A DNA stretch of 64,000 bases, taken from positions 321,459 to 385,458 of the forward strand of contig NZ_AYOD01000001.1 of the NCBI RefSeq assembly GCF_000497755.1, in the 5' to 3' direction. This document shows positions 41,020-49,899 of the stretch, one piece after another. The stretch's first letter is position 1. Every line of letters begins with the position of its first letter. Source of the stretch: Aliihoeflea sp. 2WW (GTDB lineage: Bacteria; Pseudomonadota; Alphaproteobacteria; Rhizobiales; Rhizobiaceae). The position numbers and the translations under genes are program-made. The notes beneath the pieces were generated by a model that saw only the letters and a program-made list of their open reading frames with translations, was not told the origin of the DNA and made no database searches.

Positions 41020-41847
41020 CTAGACCTCGGAGGATGCAGCTTCCGCCTTTTCGCGGGCGATGCGCTCCAGTTCGCGCGTGCGTTCGAGCCTGCGGGCAAT
41101 CCAGATGGAGACCTCGTAGAGAAGGATCGTAGGCAGCGCAAGACCGATCTGGCTGACCGGATCGGGCGGCGTGATCACGGCCGCGACGACGAAGGCGGCG
41201 ACGATCATGTACTTGCGTTTGTCGGCCAGCCCCTCGGCGGTGACCATGCCGACGCGCGCCATCAGCGTCGTGACGACGGGAAGCTGGAACACCAGCCCGA
41301 ACGCGAAGATCAGCGTCATGATGAGGCTGAGATATTCCGAAACGCGCGGCAGGAGCGAAATCTGGATTTCCTGGTCCGGACCCACCTGCTGCATCGACAG
41401 GAAGAACCACATCACCATCGGCGTGAAGAAGAAATAGACCAGCGCGGCGCCCATCAGGAATAGGATGGGCGATGCGATCAGGAACGGAAGGAACGCGGCG
41501 CGCTCGTTCTTGTAGAGGCCCGGCGCGACGAATTTGTAGACCTGATTGGCGATCAGGGGAAACGCCAGAACCATGCCGCCGAACATGCCCAGCTTGATCT
41601 GGGTGAAGAAGAATTCCTGCGGCGCTGTGTAGATCAGGTCGACGCTCTTCGGGTCGAGCCCCGCCCACTCGGTCGCCCACTGAAACGGAATGACGAGCAG
41701 GTTGAAGAGTTCGCGGGCGAAGAAGAAGCAGATCAGGAAGGCGACGAAAAAACCGATCAGCGCCCGGATCAGCCGCGAGCGCAGTTCGATCAGATGGTCG
41801 AGCAGCGGTGCCGAACTCGACTCGAGGTCGTCGTCTTTGGTGGTCAC
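41020..41847 (-). CDS. tatC: Twin-arginine translocase subunit TatC
   Basis: Integral membrane receptor for folded proteins with twin-arginine signals. 275 residues with six hydrophobic helices; HLIELRSRLIRALIG at the N-terminus is the conserved TatC start and FFFTPMVMWFFLSM and PPDPVSQIGLALPTILLYE complete the pattern. It overlaps the end of tatB by 4 bases. Confidence 0.96.
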   Translation of the reverse strand: MTTKDDDLESSSAPLLDHLIELRSRLIRALIGFFVAFLICFFFARELFNLLVIPFQWATEWAGLDPKSVDLIYTAPQEFFFTQIKLGMFGGMVLAFPLIANQVYKFVAPGLYKNERAAFLPFLIASPILFLMGAALVYFFFTPMVMWFFLSMQQVGPDQEIQISLLPRVSEYLSLIMTLIFAFGLVFQLPVVTTLMARVGMVTAEGLADKRKYMIVAAFVVAAVITPPDPVSQIGLALPTILLYEVSIWIARRLERTRELERIAREKAEAASSEV

Positions 41848-42461
41848 TTGTCCGCCTTCGCCTTGGCCGTGGTCGTCTTGGCTGCTTTCGCCGCCGGTTT
41901 TGCCTTTGCGGCGGCAGGCTTGGCCGCTGCCGCCTTCGCTGGTGCGGCCGCGCCATTGCCCTTCGCGGCAGCCTTGGCAACCGGGGTCTTTGCGGGTCGC
42001 GCGGCCTTGACCGGTGCCTTTGCCGCACCCGGAGCAGGTTTCGTCACAGACGGTGCCTTCGTCATCGCCTCGGGCATTGCCGTCGCGCCGGTCTTCAGCG
42101 GCGCTGCCGGCTGCGGCGTCGAGGCGGGCTTTTCGGCGGAGATCGGCGTTGAAGGCTTCATCGCCTTGTCGAGCCCGGACCGCACGTCCTTGGCCGCCTG
42201 CTCCATCGGGTTCAGCGCCTTCTTGATCTCGGACGCCGGATTGAGCTTGCGTGCGTCATCGGCAAGCGACTTCAGGTCCTGAAGGTCGGCTTCCTTGATC
42301 GCCTCGTCGAATTGCTTGCGGAAATCGCCCGCCATCGAGCGCACCGTCGACATCGTCTTGCCGAAAGAGCGCAGGAGGCGCGGCAAATCCTTCGGACCCA
42401 CGACCACGATCAGCACGATCGCGATGACGAGGATTTCGGACCAGCTCAAGTCAATCATCAT
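41844..42461 (-). CDS. tatB: Sec-independent translocase subunit TatB
   Basis: A 205-residue protein: a short N-terminal transmembrane helix (IDLSWSEILVIAIVLIVVVGPKDLPRLLR) with the TatB glycine-proline hinge, an amphipathic helix, then a long Ala/Lys/Pro-rich tail (about residues 105-205) with repeated AAKPAAAKAK-like runs. The tail makes it longer than E. coli TatB (171 aa), as is common in Rhizobiales. The ATG overlaps the neighbouring tatC frame downstream; tatA lies 35 bases upstream. Confidence 0.94.
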   Translation of the reverse strand: MMIDLSWSEILVIAIVLIVVVGPKDLPRLLRSFGKTMSTVRSMAGDFRKQFDEAIKEADLQDLKSLADDARKLNPASEIKKALNPMEQAAKDVRSGLDKAMKPSTPISAEKPASTPQPAAPLKTGATAMPEAMTKAPSVTKPAPGAAKAPVKAARPAKTPVAKAAAKGNGAAAPAKAAAAKPAAAKAKPAAKAAKTTTAKAKADK

Positions 42462-42496
42462 TCATGTCCGCGTCAGGCGTTGCGGCCTTCTCGCGA

Positions 42497-42724
42497 TCAG
42501 GACGACGTCTTTCCGACCTTGTCCTTGCCGGTCGGCGCCATCGGCTCGTCGGCGCGGTGGTCGAGCGTCTTGGTCCCGACATCCTCGTCGTCGGCCATGC
42601 CCTTCTTGAAGCTCTTGATGCCCTTGGCCATGTCGCCCATCAGCTCGGGAATCTTGCCCCGGCCGAACAGGAGGAGGACGACGACGAGCACGATGAGCCA
42701 GTGCCAGATCGAGAAGCTACCCAT
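42497..42724 (-). CDS. tatA: Sec-independent translocase subunit TatA
   Basis: A 75-residue pore-forming subunit: one transmembrane helix ([25 protein letters not shown]) with the FGRGKIPEL hinge, then the amphipathic helix [17 protein letters not shown] and a polar tail. The ATG at 42724 is preferred over a GTG two codons upstream. It heads tatABC, and an ABC ATPase gene lies 36 bases upstream where scpB would be expected. Confidence 0.95.
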   Translation of the reverse strand: MGSFSIWHWLIVLVVVLLLFGRGKIPELMGDMAKGIKSFKKGMADDEDVGTKTLDHRADEPMAPTGKDKVGKTSS

Positions 42725-42760
42725 GATCACTCTCTTTCGAACAATTCGTTCGTTCTTGAC

Positions 42761-43870
42761 TTATGCGTTTTCGGAACGGCTTTCAAACACGAGAACATCA
42801 GACTTTCTGACGTTTAGCCAGACGTCCCGGCTCGACCGGGGCAACGCGCCGCAGCGGATGCGTGCCCGCACGTGTCGCTCAGCCCCTTGAACCGCAAGTT
42901 CCAGCAATTCCACCACCCCGAGGAAACGGCGTGATATCACCCGCGCCGGGATTTCGCCAACGCTTTCCGACACATCGAATGCCGAAAGCCGTGTGGCGAC
43001 CGCAACGCCGACGCCATCTTGAAACCCGTTTGCGTCGAAAATACCGATCGGCGTCTCGACACGTCCTGACAACGCGCGGCCATCGAAAATATTCAGTTCC
43101 GAAAAGAACCCCGCCGCAAAAAGATTGACGGGGGCGTTGAACAGTTCCTCGGCGGTGCCGGTCTGGACGAGTTCGCCGTCCTTGAGGAGCGCAATCCGGT
43201 CACCCATCCGCATCGCCTCCTCCGCATCGTGCGTGACGACGATCGCCGTCGAGCGGCTCTGGCGCAGGATGCCGAGCGTTTCGGCGCGAACCTGGTCCTT
43301 GAGGCGCGAATCGAGGCCGGAGAACGGCTCGTCCATCAACAGGACGCCGGGACGTGGCGCGATCGCGCGGGCAAGCGCTACGCGCTGCTGCTCCCCGCCC
43401 GAAAGCACGTGCGGATAGGCGTCGGCGTAGGATTCGAGGCCGACGCGCTCGAGCGAGATCAACGCTTCCCGTTTCGCTTCCACGCGCGACAATGCGGTCA
43501 GCCCGAACTTCACGTTTTCGAGGATCGTCAGATGCGGAAAGAGGGCGAAATCCTGGAAGACGAGCCCGACCGAGCGTTTTTCCGGGGGGACGAACAGGTC
43601 GGGCCCGGAAATCTCACGGTCGTTGAGAAGAACGCGCCCACTCGTCTGGGTCTCGATACCGGCGGCGATCCGCAACAGCGTCGTCTTGCCGGACCCGGAG
43701 GGGCCGAGCAGGCACAGGACCTCGCCGGGCTCAGCCGTCAGCGAAACATTGCGCAGGGTCTGGGCGTGTGAATTGAAGGAATGGGAGACGTTCTCGAAGG
43801 CGAGGCGCGACGCAAAGGTCACGCCCGCGGTGACGCGCCCGTCCTGCCTGCGTTCGATCGTTTCAGCCAC
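42761..43870 (-). CDS. ABC transporter ATP-binding protein, FbpC/PotA-like, orphan
   Basis: A 369-residue ATPase of the iron/polyamine importer group. Walker A is LGPSGSGKTTLLR, Q-loop FQDFALFPHL, signature LSGGEQQRVALARA, Walker B GVLLMDEPFSGLD and H-loop VTHD. A C-terminal TOBE-like region (about residues 250-369) follows. The GTG at 43870 has GGAGG four bases upstream; a TTG at 43909 overlapping scpB is less likely. No permease or binding-protein gene is adjacent, so its partners lie elsewhere. It separates scpB from tatA, neighbours that are usually contiguous in related genomes, so it may be an insertion. Confidence 0.88.
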   Translation of the reverse strand: MAETIERRQDGRVTAGVTFASRLAFENVSHSFNSHAQTLRNVSLTAEPGEVLCLLGPSGSGKTTLLRIAAGIETQTSGRVLLNDREISGPDLFVPPEKRSVGLVFQDFALFPHLTILENVKFGLTALSRVEAKREALISLERVGLESYADAYPHVLSGGEQQRVALARAIAPRPGVLLMDEPFSGLDSRLKDQVRAETLGILRQSRSTAIVVTHDAEEAMRMGDRIALLKDGELVQTGTAEELFNAPVNLFAAGFFSELNIFDGRALSGRVETPIGIFDANGFQDGVGVAVATRLSAFDVSESVGEIPARVISRRFLGVVELLELAVQGAERHVRARIRCGALPRSSRDVWLNVRKSDVLVFESRSENA

Positions 43871-43905
43871 GTGACCTCCGACGCCGCATCCCGCGGCGTT
43901 CCGGG

Positions 43906-44622
43906 TCAATCATCCTCGACCTTGGGTGTCAACAGGCCGAGTTCTTCGAGATCGATGTCCGTCAGCGGTTCCTCGTCATCGCCGTAGAGGCCGGGATCGG
44001 CGGGCGGCTGGGGAATGTGGAGATTGGCCGGCAGACGGGCCGACAGGAGCCCTGCCCCGCGCAACTCGTCCATGCCAGGCAGATCGCGGATTTCGCCAAG
44101 CCCGAAGTGGTCGAGGAAGCCTTCGGTCGTGCCGTAGGTGACCGGCCGGCCCGGTGTCTTCCGGCGGCCGCGCATGCGCACCCACCCGGTCTCCAGCAGC
44201 GTGTCGAGCGTGCCCTTGGCGGTCTCGACGCCGCGGATATCCTCCATTTCGGCGCGGGTGACCGGCTGGTGGTAGGCGATGATGGCGAGGACTTCGAGGG
44301 CGGCGCGGGAGAGCTTCTTCTGTTGCACCTGGTCGCGGGCAAGGAGGAAGGAGAGGTCCGACGCAGTGCGGAACGCCCATCCATCGCCGACCCGGATCAG
44401 GTTCACGCCACGGACCGAATAGAGCTTCTGGAGTTCCGTCAGGACGGTTGCGGTATCGACGTCATTTGGGAGTTTATCCCTCAAATGACGGGCTGAAACC
44501 GGCTCGGACGAGGCGAAAATGAGCGCTTCGGCCATCCGAATGGCTTCGAAAAGTGCCGAATCGAGCGATTTCGAGCTCGTTTGTCCCGAGAATGCGATGA
44601 TTTTTCCGGTGTTCTGGTCCAT
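43906..44622 (-). CDS. scpB: Segregation and condensation protein B
   Basis: A 238-residue winged-helix protein that dimerises and binds ScpA in the SMC-ScpAB condensin. Two winged-helix units are visible: MAEALIFASSEPVSARHLRDKLPND and KKLSRAALEVLAIIAYHQPVTRAEMEDIRGVE, with a following GWVRMRGRRKTPGRPVTYGTTEGFLDHFGL. The C-terminal tail is acidic. It begins one base before the scpA stop on the same strand, so the two are coupled. Confidence 0.95.
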   Translation of the reverse strand: MDQNTGKIIAFSGQTSSKSLDSALFEAIRMAEALIFASSEPVSARHLRDKLPNDVDTATVLTELQKLYSVRGVNLIRVGDGWAFRTASDLSFLLARDQVQQKKLSRAALEVLAIIAYHQPVTRAEMEDIRGVETAKGTLDTLLETGWVRMRGRRKTPGRPVTYGTTEGFLDHFGLGEIRDLPGMDELRGAGLLSARLPANLHIPQPPADPGLYGDDEEPLTDIDLEELGLLTPKVEDD

Positions 44623-44623
44623 C

Positions 44624-45436
44624 TCAGGCGCTTCTCGACTTCAGATAGAGCGGGGCGAAGGCACCGTCCTGACGAACCTGAAACTGTCCTTCGCGAACGA
44701 GTTCGAGCGTCGCGGCGAACGAACTCGCAATCGCGCTCGCCCGTTCCTCCGGCGAGACGACGTAGTCGATCAGGAAGCGGTCGAGTGCCGTCCACTCGGT
44801 GAAGTTTCCGATCAGGCGTGTCAGGAGTTCGCGCGCGTCCTTCAAAGACCAGACGCCGCGCTTGGCGATTCGCACATTGGTCACTGCCGCGCGCTGGCGC
44901 TGGGAGGCGTAAGCGGTCAGGAGATCGTAGAGCGAGGCGGTGTAGGTGTTTTCGCGGCGGATCGCGATCGGTTCGGGCATGCCGCGGGCGAAGATTTCGC
45001 GGCCGAGATGGTCGCGGTTCATCAAGCGATTGCCGGCGTCGCGCATGGCTTCGAGCCGGCGCAGGCGAAATTGCAGGACGGCGGCGAGTTCGTCGCCGCT
45101 CTGGCCTTCTTCGGATTTCTTATGTGGAATCAGAAGCTTGGACTTCAGGAAGGCGAGCCAGGCGGCCATGACGAGATAGTCGGCGGCAAGCTCGATGCGC
45201 AGGTGCCGTGCGCGCTCGACGAAGGTCAGATATTGCTCGGCAAGCGCCAGCACCGAAATGCGCGCAAGATCGACCTTCTGGCCGCGGGCAAGGTGCAACA
45301 AGAGGTCGAGCGGGCCTTCGAAGCCCTCGACGTCGACGACGAGCGCCGGGTCGGATGCTGCGCGACCGTTCTCGTCCCAGAATTCCTCCAGGGGGAGAGT
45401 CGAGGCGGCAGCGGGCGTATCCTTGGCCAATCCCAA
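44624..45436 (-). CDS. scpA: Segregation and condensation protein A
   Basis: A 270-residue kleisin of the SMC complex. The N-terminal signature VEGFEGPLDLLLHLARGQKVDLARISVLALAEQYL and YLVMAAWLAFLKSKLLIP are complete, and the C-terminal winged-helix end is present. It lies between nagZ (5 bases upstream) and scpB (overlap region) on the same strand; an smc gene is not in the window. Confidence 0.95.
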   Translation of the reverse strand: MGLAKDTPAAASTLPLEEFWDENGRAASDPALVVDVEGFEGPLDLLLHLARGQKVDLARISVLALAEQYLTFVERARHLRIELAADYLVMAAWLAFLKSKLLIPHKKSEEGQSGDELAAVLQFRLRRLEAMRDAGNRLMNRDHLGREIFARGMPEPIAIRRENTYTASLYDLLTAYASQRQRAAVTNVRIAKRGVWSLKDARELLTRLIGNFTEWTALDRFLIDYVVSPEERASAIASSFAATLELVREGQFQVRQDGAFAPLYLKSRSA

Positions 45437-45441
45437 TCCTT

Positions 45442-46455
45442 CTAGGCCGCGATCAAATCCTCGAACTCGCGGCGCAGTGCAATCCTGTCGTCGTCACCGC
45501 CATTGGCGATGGCTGCCATGGCGCGTGTCGCGCGCTGCTTCGCCTCTCCCGAAAGAACGGGCGCAGCGGCGGCGACCGGCGCCATCTCTTCCATCACGCC
45601 GTTGCAGTGAAGAACGACATCGCAGCCGGCGGCAAGCGATGCGCGGGTGCGGGTGGCGAAATCCCCAGAAAGCGCCTTCATGGACAAGTCGTCGCTCATG
45701 AGGAGGCCGTCGAAGCCGATCTCACCGCGGATGAAGTCGCGTATCGCGCGGGGCGACGTGGTCGCCGGGTTTTCAGCGTCGATCGCGGTGTAGACGACAT
45801 GGGCCGTCATCGCGGCGGGCGCATCCTTCAATGCCTTGAAGGGCAGGAAATCATGATTGCGCAACTCTTCCAGCGACGCATCGACGACGGGGAGCGCGTG
45901 ATGGCTGTCGGAGAAGGCGCGGCCGTGGCCGGGAATGTGCTTGATGACCGGCATCACGCCGCCTGCCAGAAGCCCGTCTGCCGCCGCCTTGCCGAGAACC
46001 GCGACAGCCTGGGGATCACGCGAATATGCGCGGTCGCCGATGACGTCGTGCGAGCCTTCGATCGGAACGTCGAGAACGGGAAGGCAATCGGCGTTGATGC
46101 CGTATTGCATCAGGTCGAGCGCGTGGAGGCGCGACATCAGCCAGGAGGCGCGAATGCCCGCTTGCTGGTCTGACGCATGGATGCGGCCAAGGACATCGGC
46201 CGGAGGATAGTGACCCGCGAGTGGCGGGCGCAGGCGCTGGACCCGGCCGCCTTCCTGATCGATGAAAACCGCCGCGTCCGGGCGGCCGATACAGTCACGC
46301 AGGTCGGCGACGAGATCGCGAATTTGCTCGGGCTCGGACAGGTTGCGCGCGAACAGGATGAACGCCCACGGCGCCTCGCCCTGGAAGAAGGCGCGCTCCT
46401 GCGGCGTCAGAACGGTGCCCGAGGCACCCAGGATGAGGGCTTTCGAATCGGTCAT
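45442..46455 (-). CDS. nagZ: Beta-N-acetylhexosaminidase NagZ
   Basis: Cytoplasmic glycoside hydrolase family 3 enzyme that removes GlcNAc from cell-wall muropeptides during recycling, a process that feeds AmpC control. 337 residues with FIDQEGGRVQRLRPP, the catalytic loop KHIPGHGRAFSDSHHALP and the nucleophile region LLMSDDLSMKAL. It heads nagZ-scpA-scpB, and the SPOR protein gene lies 81 bases upstream. Confidence 0.95.
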   Translation of the reverse strand: MTDSKALILGASGTVLTPQERAFFQGEAPWAFILFARNLSEPEQIRDLVADLRDCIGRPDAAVFIDQEGGRVQRLRPPLAGHYPPADVLGRIHASDQQAGIRASWLMSRLHALDLMQYGINADCLPVLDVPIEGSHDVIGDRAYSRDPQAVAVLGKAAADGLLAGGVMPVIKHIPGHGRAFSDSHHALPVVDASLEELRNHDFLPFKALKDAPAAMTAHVVYTAIDAENPATTSPRAIRDFIRGEIGFDGLLMSDDLSMKALSGDFATRTRASLAAGCDVVLHCNGVMEEMAPVAAAAPVLSGEAKQRATRAMAAIANGGDDDRIALRREFEDLIAA

Positions 46456-46505
46456 ATCTCAACCATGGCATGGAGTTTTCGGCCGTCAATCGGCCCTTGA
46501 AGCAG

Positions 46506-46530
46506 AAGGCCGGGCGATGGGCCCGGCCTT
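46506..46530 (-). terminator. Hairpin after the SPOR-protein gene
   Basis: AAGGCCGGGC and GCCCGGCCTT form a perfect 10-bp stem with a 5-base loop, ending 6 bases beyond the SPOR gene stop. On the minus strand CTTCTGCTTC follows, so the T tract is poor; the hairpin may partly separate this gene from nagZ. Confidence 0.5.
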
Positions 46531-46536
46531 GGATGT

Positions 46537-49500
46537 CTATCGCGAGACGAAGCAGTTGCCGCCGGCGCCCTTGAAGCTTTCGCAAAGGCCGATGGCTTCG
46601 TCGCGCGTCGCGGCGGGAATGCGCACCCGGTAGAAGGTGCCCATGCCGTCGATGTCGGCCCGCACGATGTTGACGCCCTTGCCTTCGAGGACCGAGCCGT
46701 AGCGGCGAGCGAGATCCTGATAGGCGCTCTGTGCGCCCTCGGCGGTCGGCTGCGAGGCGATCTGCATCGACCATTCGCCGACGGCGGGCGCTGCGGATGC
46801 GCTTTGCGCGACGGGCGCCTGCGTCGCGGGTGCGGCAGCGGCGACCTGGACGGGAGCCGGCTGGGCGGTGGGAGCCGCCGATGCCTGCGGCCGCGAGGGA
46901 ACCACGCCGACCGTGTCCGGCATGACCGGATCGTCGGCAAGGACTTCGCCTGGCGGCACGATGGTGCCGATCGGCTGCGCATCCTGTACCAGCGGAACGG
47001 CCGTCCCCTGCCCGGCTGCGGCAGCGATCGTCGTCGCCTCGAGTTCGGCGCGCGTCGCCGCGGCGGGAACCTCGTCGCGGGGGACGAGCGTGCCGTCGGG
47101 GCGGACGACCATGGTGCGAACGCGGCGCGGTGCGATCTCGATGCTGTCTTCCTCGATAATGTCCTCGACGCTCCCGAGGCGCTCGTCGTTCTTGACCGAG
47201 GCGAGCATGTTCGTCGCGTCCGCTTCGTCGAGCATCGGAATCTCTTCCATGCCGACGAGCGGGAAATCGTTCATCGGTTCGGAGGGCGTGACGGCCGCGC
47301 GGACATCCATCGGCTCCTCGGCGGACGTGACGAGTTGCTCCTGTCCGCCGCCGGGCACGCCAGTGGCGCCGGTTGCGCGCTGGTAGGCCTGGCTGTTCTG
47401 GTTGGGAACCGTCGCGCCGCCGCGATTTTCCGGCCGCACGCGAACCGGTTCGGAGTCGGCGCGGACGACGACGGGCGTGCCGTTGCCGATTGGGCCGCCG
47501 ACGGCGAAATAGCCAAGACCACCGATGATCGCGACTGCGGCGACACCGCCGAGAATGAAGTATTTGCGGCGCAGGCCATCCTTGGGTGCAGGCTGCTGGA
47601 CCTCGAAATCGGCATCCGGATCGTCGTCGAAGTCCACATCGCCGAATTCGCCCGCGCCGGACTGCGTATTCTGTTCGGGCGTATAGGCGTAGTCGCCGTC
47701 AACGAAATAGCCCTGGAGCGGAACCTGTTCGGGAACAGCCGACGTGGCCGGGGTGGGCTGGGCCGTCGGGGTTTCGTCGTCCGTCGCAAGGCTGCCGAAC
47801 GCCACGTCAAGTTCTGCTTCGAGGTCGTCGGGCGAGAACAGAGGCGTGACTTCCTCCTGCTCCGCGAGTTCGGGGATTTCCAGGTCGTCGACCATCGCTA
47901 CCGGCTGGTCGTCGACGTCGACGGTCTCGATTTCCGGAGCGATCGGCCGATTGGCCCGCGCCATTCCAAAGAGAGGCGTCGCCGGCTGGGGCGCTTCCAC
48001 AGGTCGCGACGCAGACGATTTTTCACCGCCACCGAAGCGGGCCATGGCTGCAGGAGCAAGTGCGGCCAGCATGGCGAGCGGGCCGGTCTTCTTCGTCACG
48101 ACCGGCTCGTTGCTCGCCGATGTGGCATTGGCGGCGACGGGCGTCTCATCGAAGCTGTCCGTCGCCTCCGGCTCGAAAGCGCCTGGAACGTCGTCTTCCT
48201 GCCAGCCTTCGGTTTCCAGGTCGCTGAGATCGAACGTATCCGCCTCTGCGCCGTGCAGTTCGGGTTCGTCGAACTCGAGGTCGAGAGCCAGATCGATTTC
48301 GTCAGTTGCGAATTCGAGATCGGGTTCGATCGTGGATTGCGCTTCGACCATGTCAGGCTGCTGCCAATTCGGCGCAGCGTCCGCGGCGGAAAGAGCCGGC
48401 GCGGGCTCGTCACCACCCAGAAGCGCGCTCAACTCGTCCTCGAGGCTCAGCGGCTCCGGTTCGTTCGCAACGGGCGCAGGTGCCGAAATCTCAGCATGCT
48501 GGACAGGCGCGACGAAAGGCGAAACATGCGCTTCGGACGATGTCGGCTCCGGCTCGATGTCGGCTCCAAGCCAGCTTTCGATATCGTTCAGGACGTCATC
48601 GTCATCGGCAATCTCGCGCCGCAACTGCGGTTCGAAAGGCGAGGACAGTTCGGACGCTGTCGGTATCGAAACGGCTTCGACCGGGCCTTCGGTTCGCAGG
48701 TCGAAGGGCGCCCATGCAGGGGCCGGTTCCTCGTCGTGCGACAATTCGAGATCCTGGGCGTATTCGGACTGTTCTTCATGATCGGCAGCGGGGCCGGCCT
48801 GCAAGACATCGTCATGCGAAAATGCCGGGACTTCGTTCGATGCTTCGGGTTCATCCAAGATCGGATGATCGTCCTGGGCCGGTACGTCGTCGTGCGAAAT
48901 TTCCCCGGCAATGTTCATTTCCGTCGGCGTCGAGGCGGAGACGTCGTCGGTTGGCCAGGCATCGGCGTGGCCAATGGCCGGCTCGTCCGCAACGGCGAGC
49001 GCGTCGGATGCGATTTCCAGATCGGGATCGAAATCGAAATCGTCGTCGGAGAAGGCTTCCAGCTCCGGTTCGGCCGCCGCGAAGTGCGGTGCGGCCGGCT
49101 CCGGAAAGGGGTCGCGATCGTCGTTCATCTCGTCAAAGGAAATCGGATCGGCAACAAGCTGCTGGGTGCCGCCGATTTCGACCTCAGGTTCACCGGCCAG
49201 GTCGAAATCCGCGAAGGCGCGGTCGAAATCGTCGGCTTCGGGCTTTTCGACCACAACCTCTTCCGCGAGTTCGGGAACCGAGGCGAACAGCGCATGGGAG
49301 CGCGCGTCGAAATCCTCCGGGACGTCTTCCTCTGCCTCGAACGAAGCGATGGGTTCGGCAGCCGCGTCGGCCGCCGACAGGGGCAGATGCGGCCCCTCGT
49401 CCGACATGTCGAGCTCGAATGCCATATCGAGATCGTCCAGTGCGGAGGGGTCGACGGGCTCATCAAGCTGCGAGTGGTCGAACTCGGGCTCATCGAAATG

Positions 49501-49794
49501 CGGTTCATCGAATGCGTGCGCCTCGATCGCCGGTTCGGCTTCGGCGGGCTCCGGCTCGTATTCGGGTTCGCGCGACCAGTGATCCGCAACCGTCGTTTCG
49601 ACCGGAGCCTGATCCGGCTCGTCGAAATCGCCGAGCAGCTCGCGCTCCAGATCGATATCGAAGCTTTCATTGGCCGCGAAGGCCGGCTCCTGCGCGGCGG
49701 GGCGCGGCGCGTCGGCCATGCGCATCAGCTCGGCAAAGGGATCATTGTCCAGAAAACCGGACTCGTCGGGGCGCTTGAAAGGATTGTCTGCCAT
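46537..49794 (-). CDS. Large SPOR-domain membrane protein
   Basis: A 1085-residue bitopic protein. About 740 N-terminal residues are cytoplasmic, very acidic and low in complexity (repeats such as EPEYEPEPAEAEPAIEA and FDEPEFDH). One transmembrane helix (KYFILGGVAAVAIIGGLGYFAV) lies near residue 745. A periplasmic Pro/Ala linker leads to an 80-residue SPOR domain at the C-terminus (GEWSMQIASQPTAEGAQSAY...GNCFVSR) that should bind denuded glycan at the septum. The layout resembles FtsN but is much larger. It lies between argS and nagZ, the usual rhizobial place of this gene. The cytoplasmic partner is unknown. Confidence 0.88.
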   Translation of the reverse strand: MADNPFKRPDESGFLDNDPFAELMRMADAPRPAAQEPAFAANESFDIDLERELLGDFDEPDQAPVETTVADHWSREPEYEPEPAEAEPAIEAHAFDEPHFDEPEFDHSQLDEPVDPSALDDLDMAFELDMSDEGPHLPLSAADAAAEPIASFEAEEDVPEDFDARSHALFASVPELAEEVVVEKPEADDFDRAFADFDLAGEPEVEIGGTQQLVADPISFDEMNDDRDPFPEPAAPHFAAAEPELEAFSDDDFDFDPDLEIASDALAVADEPAIGHADAWPTDDVSASTPTEMNIAGEISHDDVPAQDDHPILDEPEASNEVPAFSHDDVLQAGPAADHEEQSEYAQDLELSHDEEPAPAWAPFDLRTEGPVEAVSIPTASELSSPFEPQLRREIADDDDVLNDIESWLGADIEPEPTSSEAHVSPFVAPVQHAEISAPAPVANEPEPLSLEDELSALLGGDEPAPALSAADAAPNWQQPDMVEAQSTIEPDLEFATDEIDLALDLEFDEPELHGAEADTFDLSDLETEGWQEDDVPGAFEPEATDSFDETPVAANATSASNEPVVTKKTGPLAMLAALAPAAMARFGGGEKSSASRPVEAPQPATPLFGMARANRPIAPEIETVDVDDQPVAMVDDLEIPELAEQEEVTPLFSPDDLEAELDVAFGSLATDDETPTAQPTPATSAVPEQVPLQGYFVDGDYAYTPEQNTQSGAGEFGDVDFDDDPDADFEVQQPAPKDGLRRKYFILGGVAAVAIIGGLGYFAVGGPIGNGTPVVVRADSEPVRVRPENRGGATVPNQNSQAYQRATGATGVPGGGQEQLVTSAEEPMDVRAAVTPSEPMNDFPLVGMEEIPMLDEADATNMLASVKNDERLGSVEDIIEEDSIEIAPRRVRTMVVRPDGTLVPRDEVPAAATRAELEATTIAAAAGQGTAVPLVQDAQPIGTIVPPGEVLADDPVMPDTVGVVPSRPQASAAPTAQPAPVQVAAAAPATQAPVAQSASAAPAVGEWSMQIASQPTAEGAQSAYQDLARRYGSVLEGKGVNIVRADIDGMGTFYRVRIPAATRDEAIGLCESFKGAGGNCFVSR

Positions 49795-49899
49795 GCTTTT
49801 TCCCGCACTCGCACTCGGTCGGACGCCGGCGACGTCTCAATGGATCTTGGCCGCTACCAAGGCAATGTGGGCAAAAGGTGACACTTTCCCTAGAGGCAA

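Noticed and set aside
46804-49881. A 1025-codon open frame on the plus strand opposite the SPOR-protein gene
   Set aside because: It is the antisense of a GC-rich, acidic, low-complexity gene; the translated protein is Arg/Gly-rich with no domain, and the minus-strand gene has a transmembrane helix and SPOR domain.
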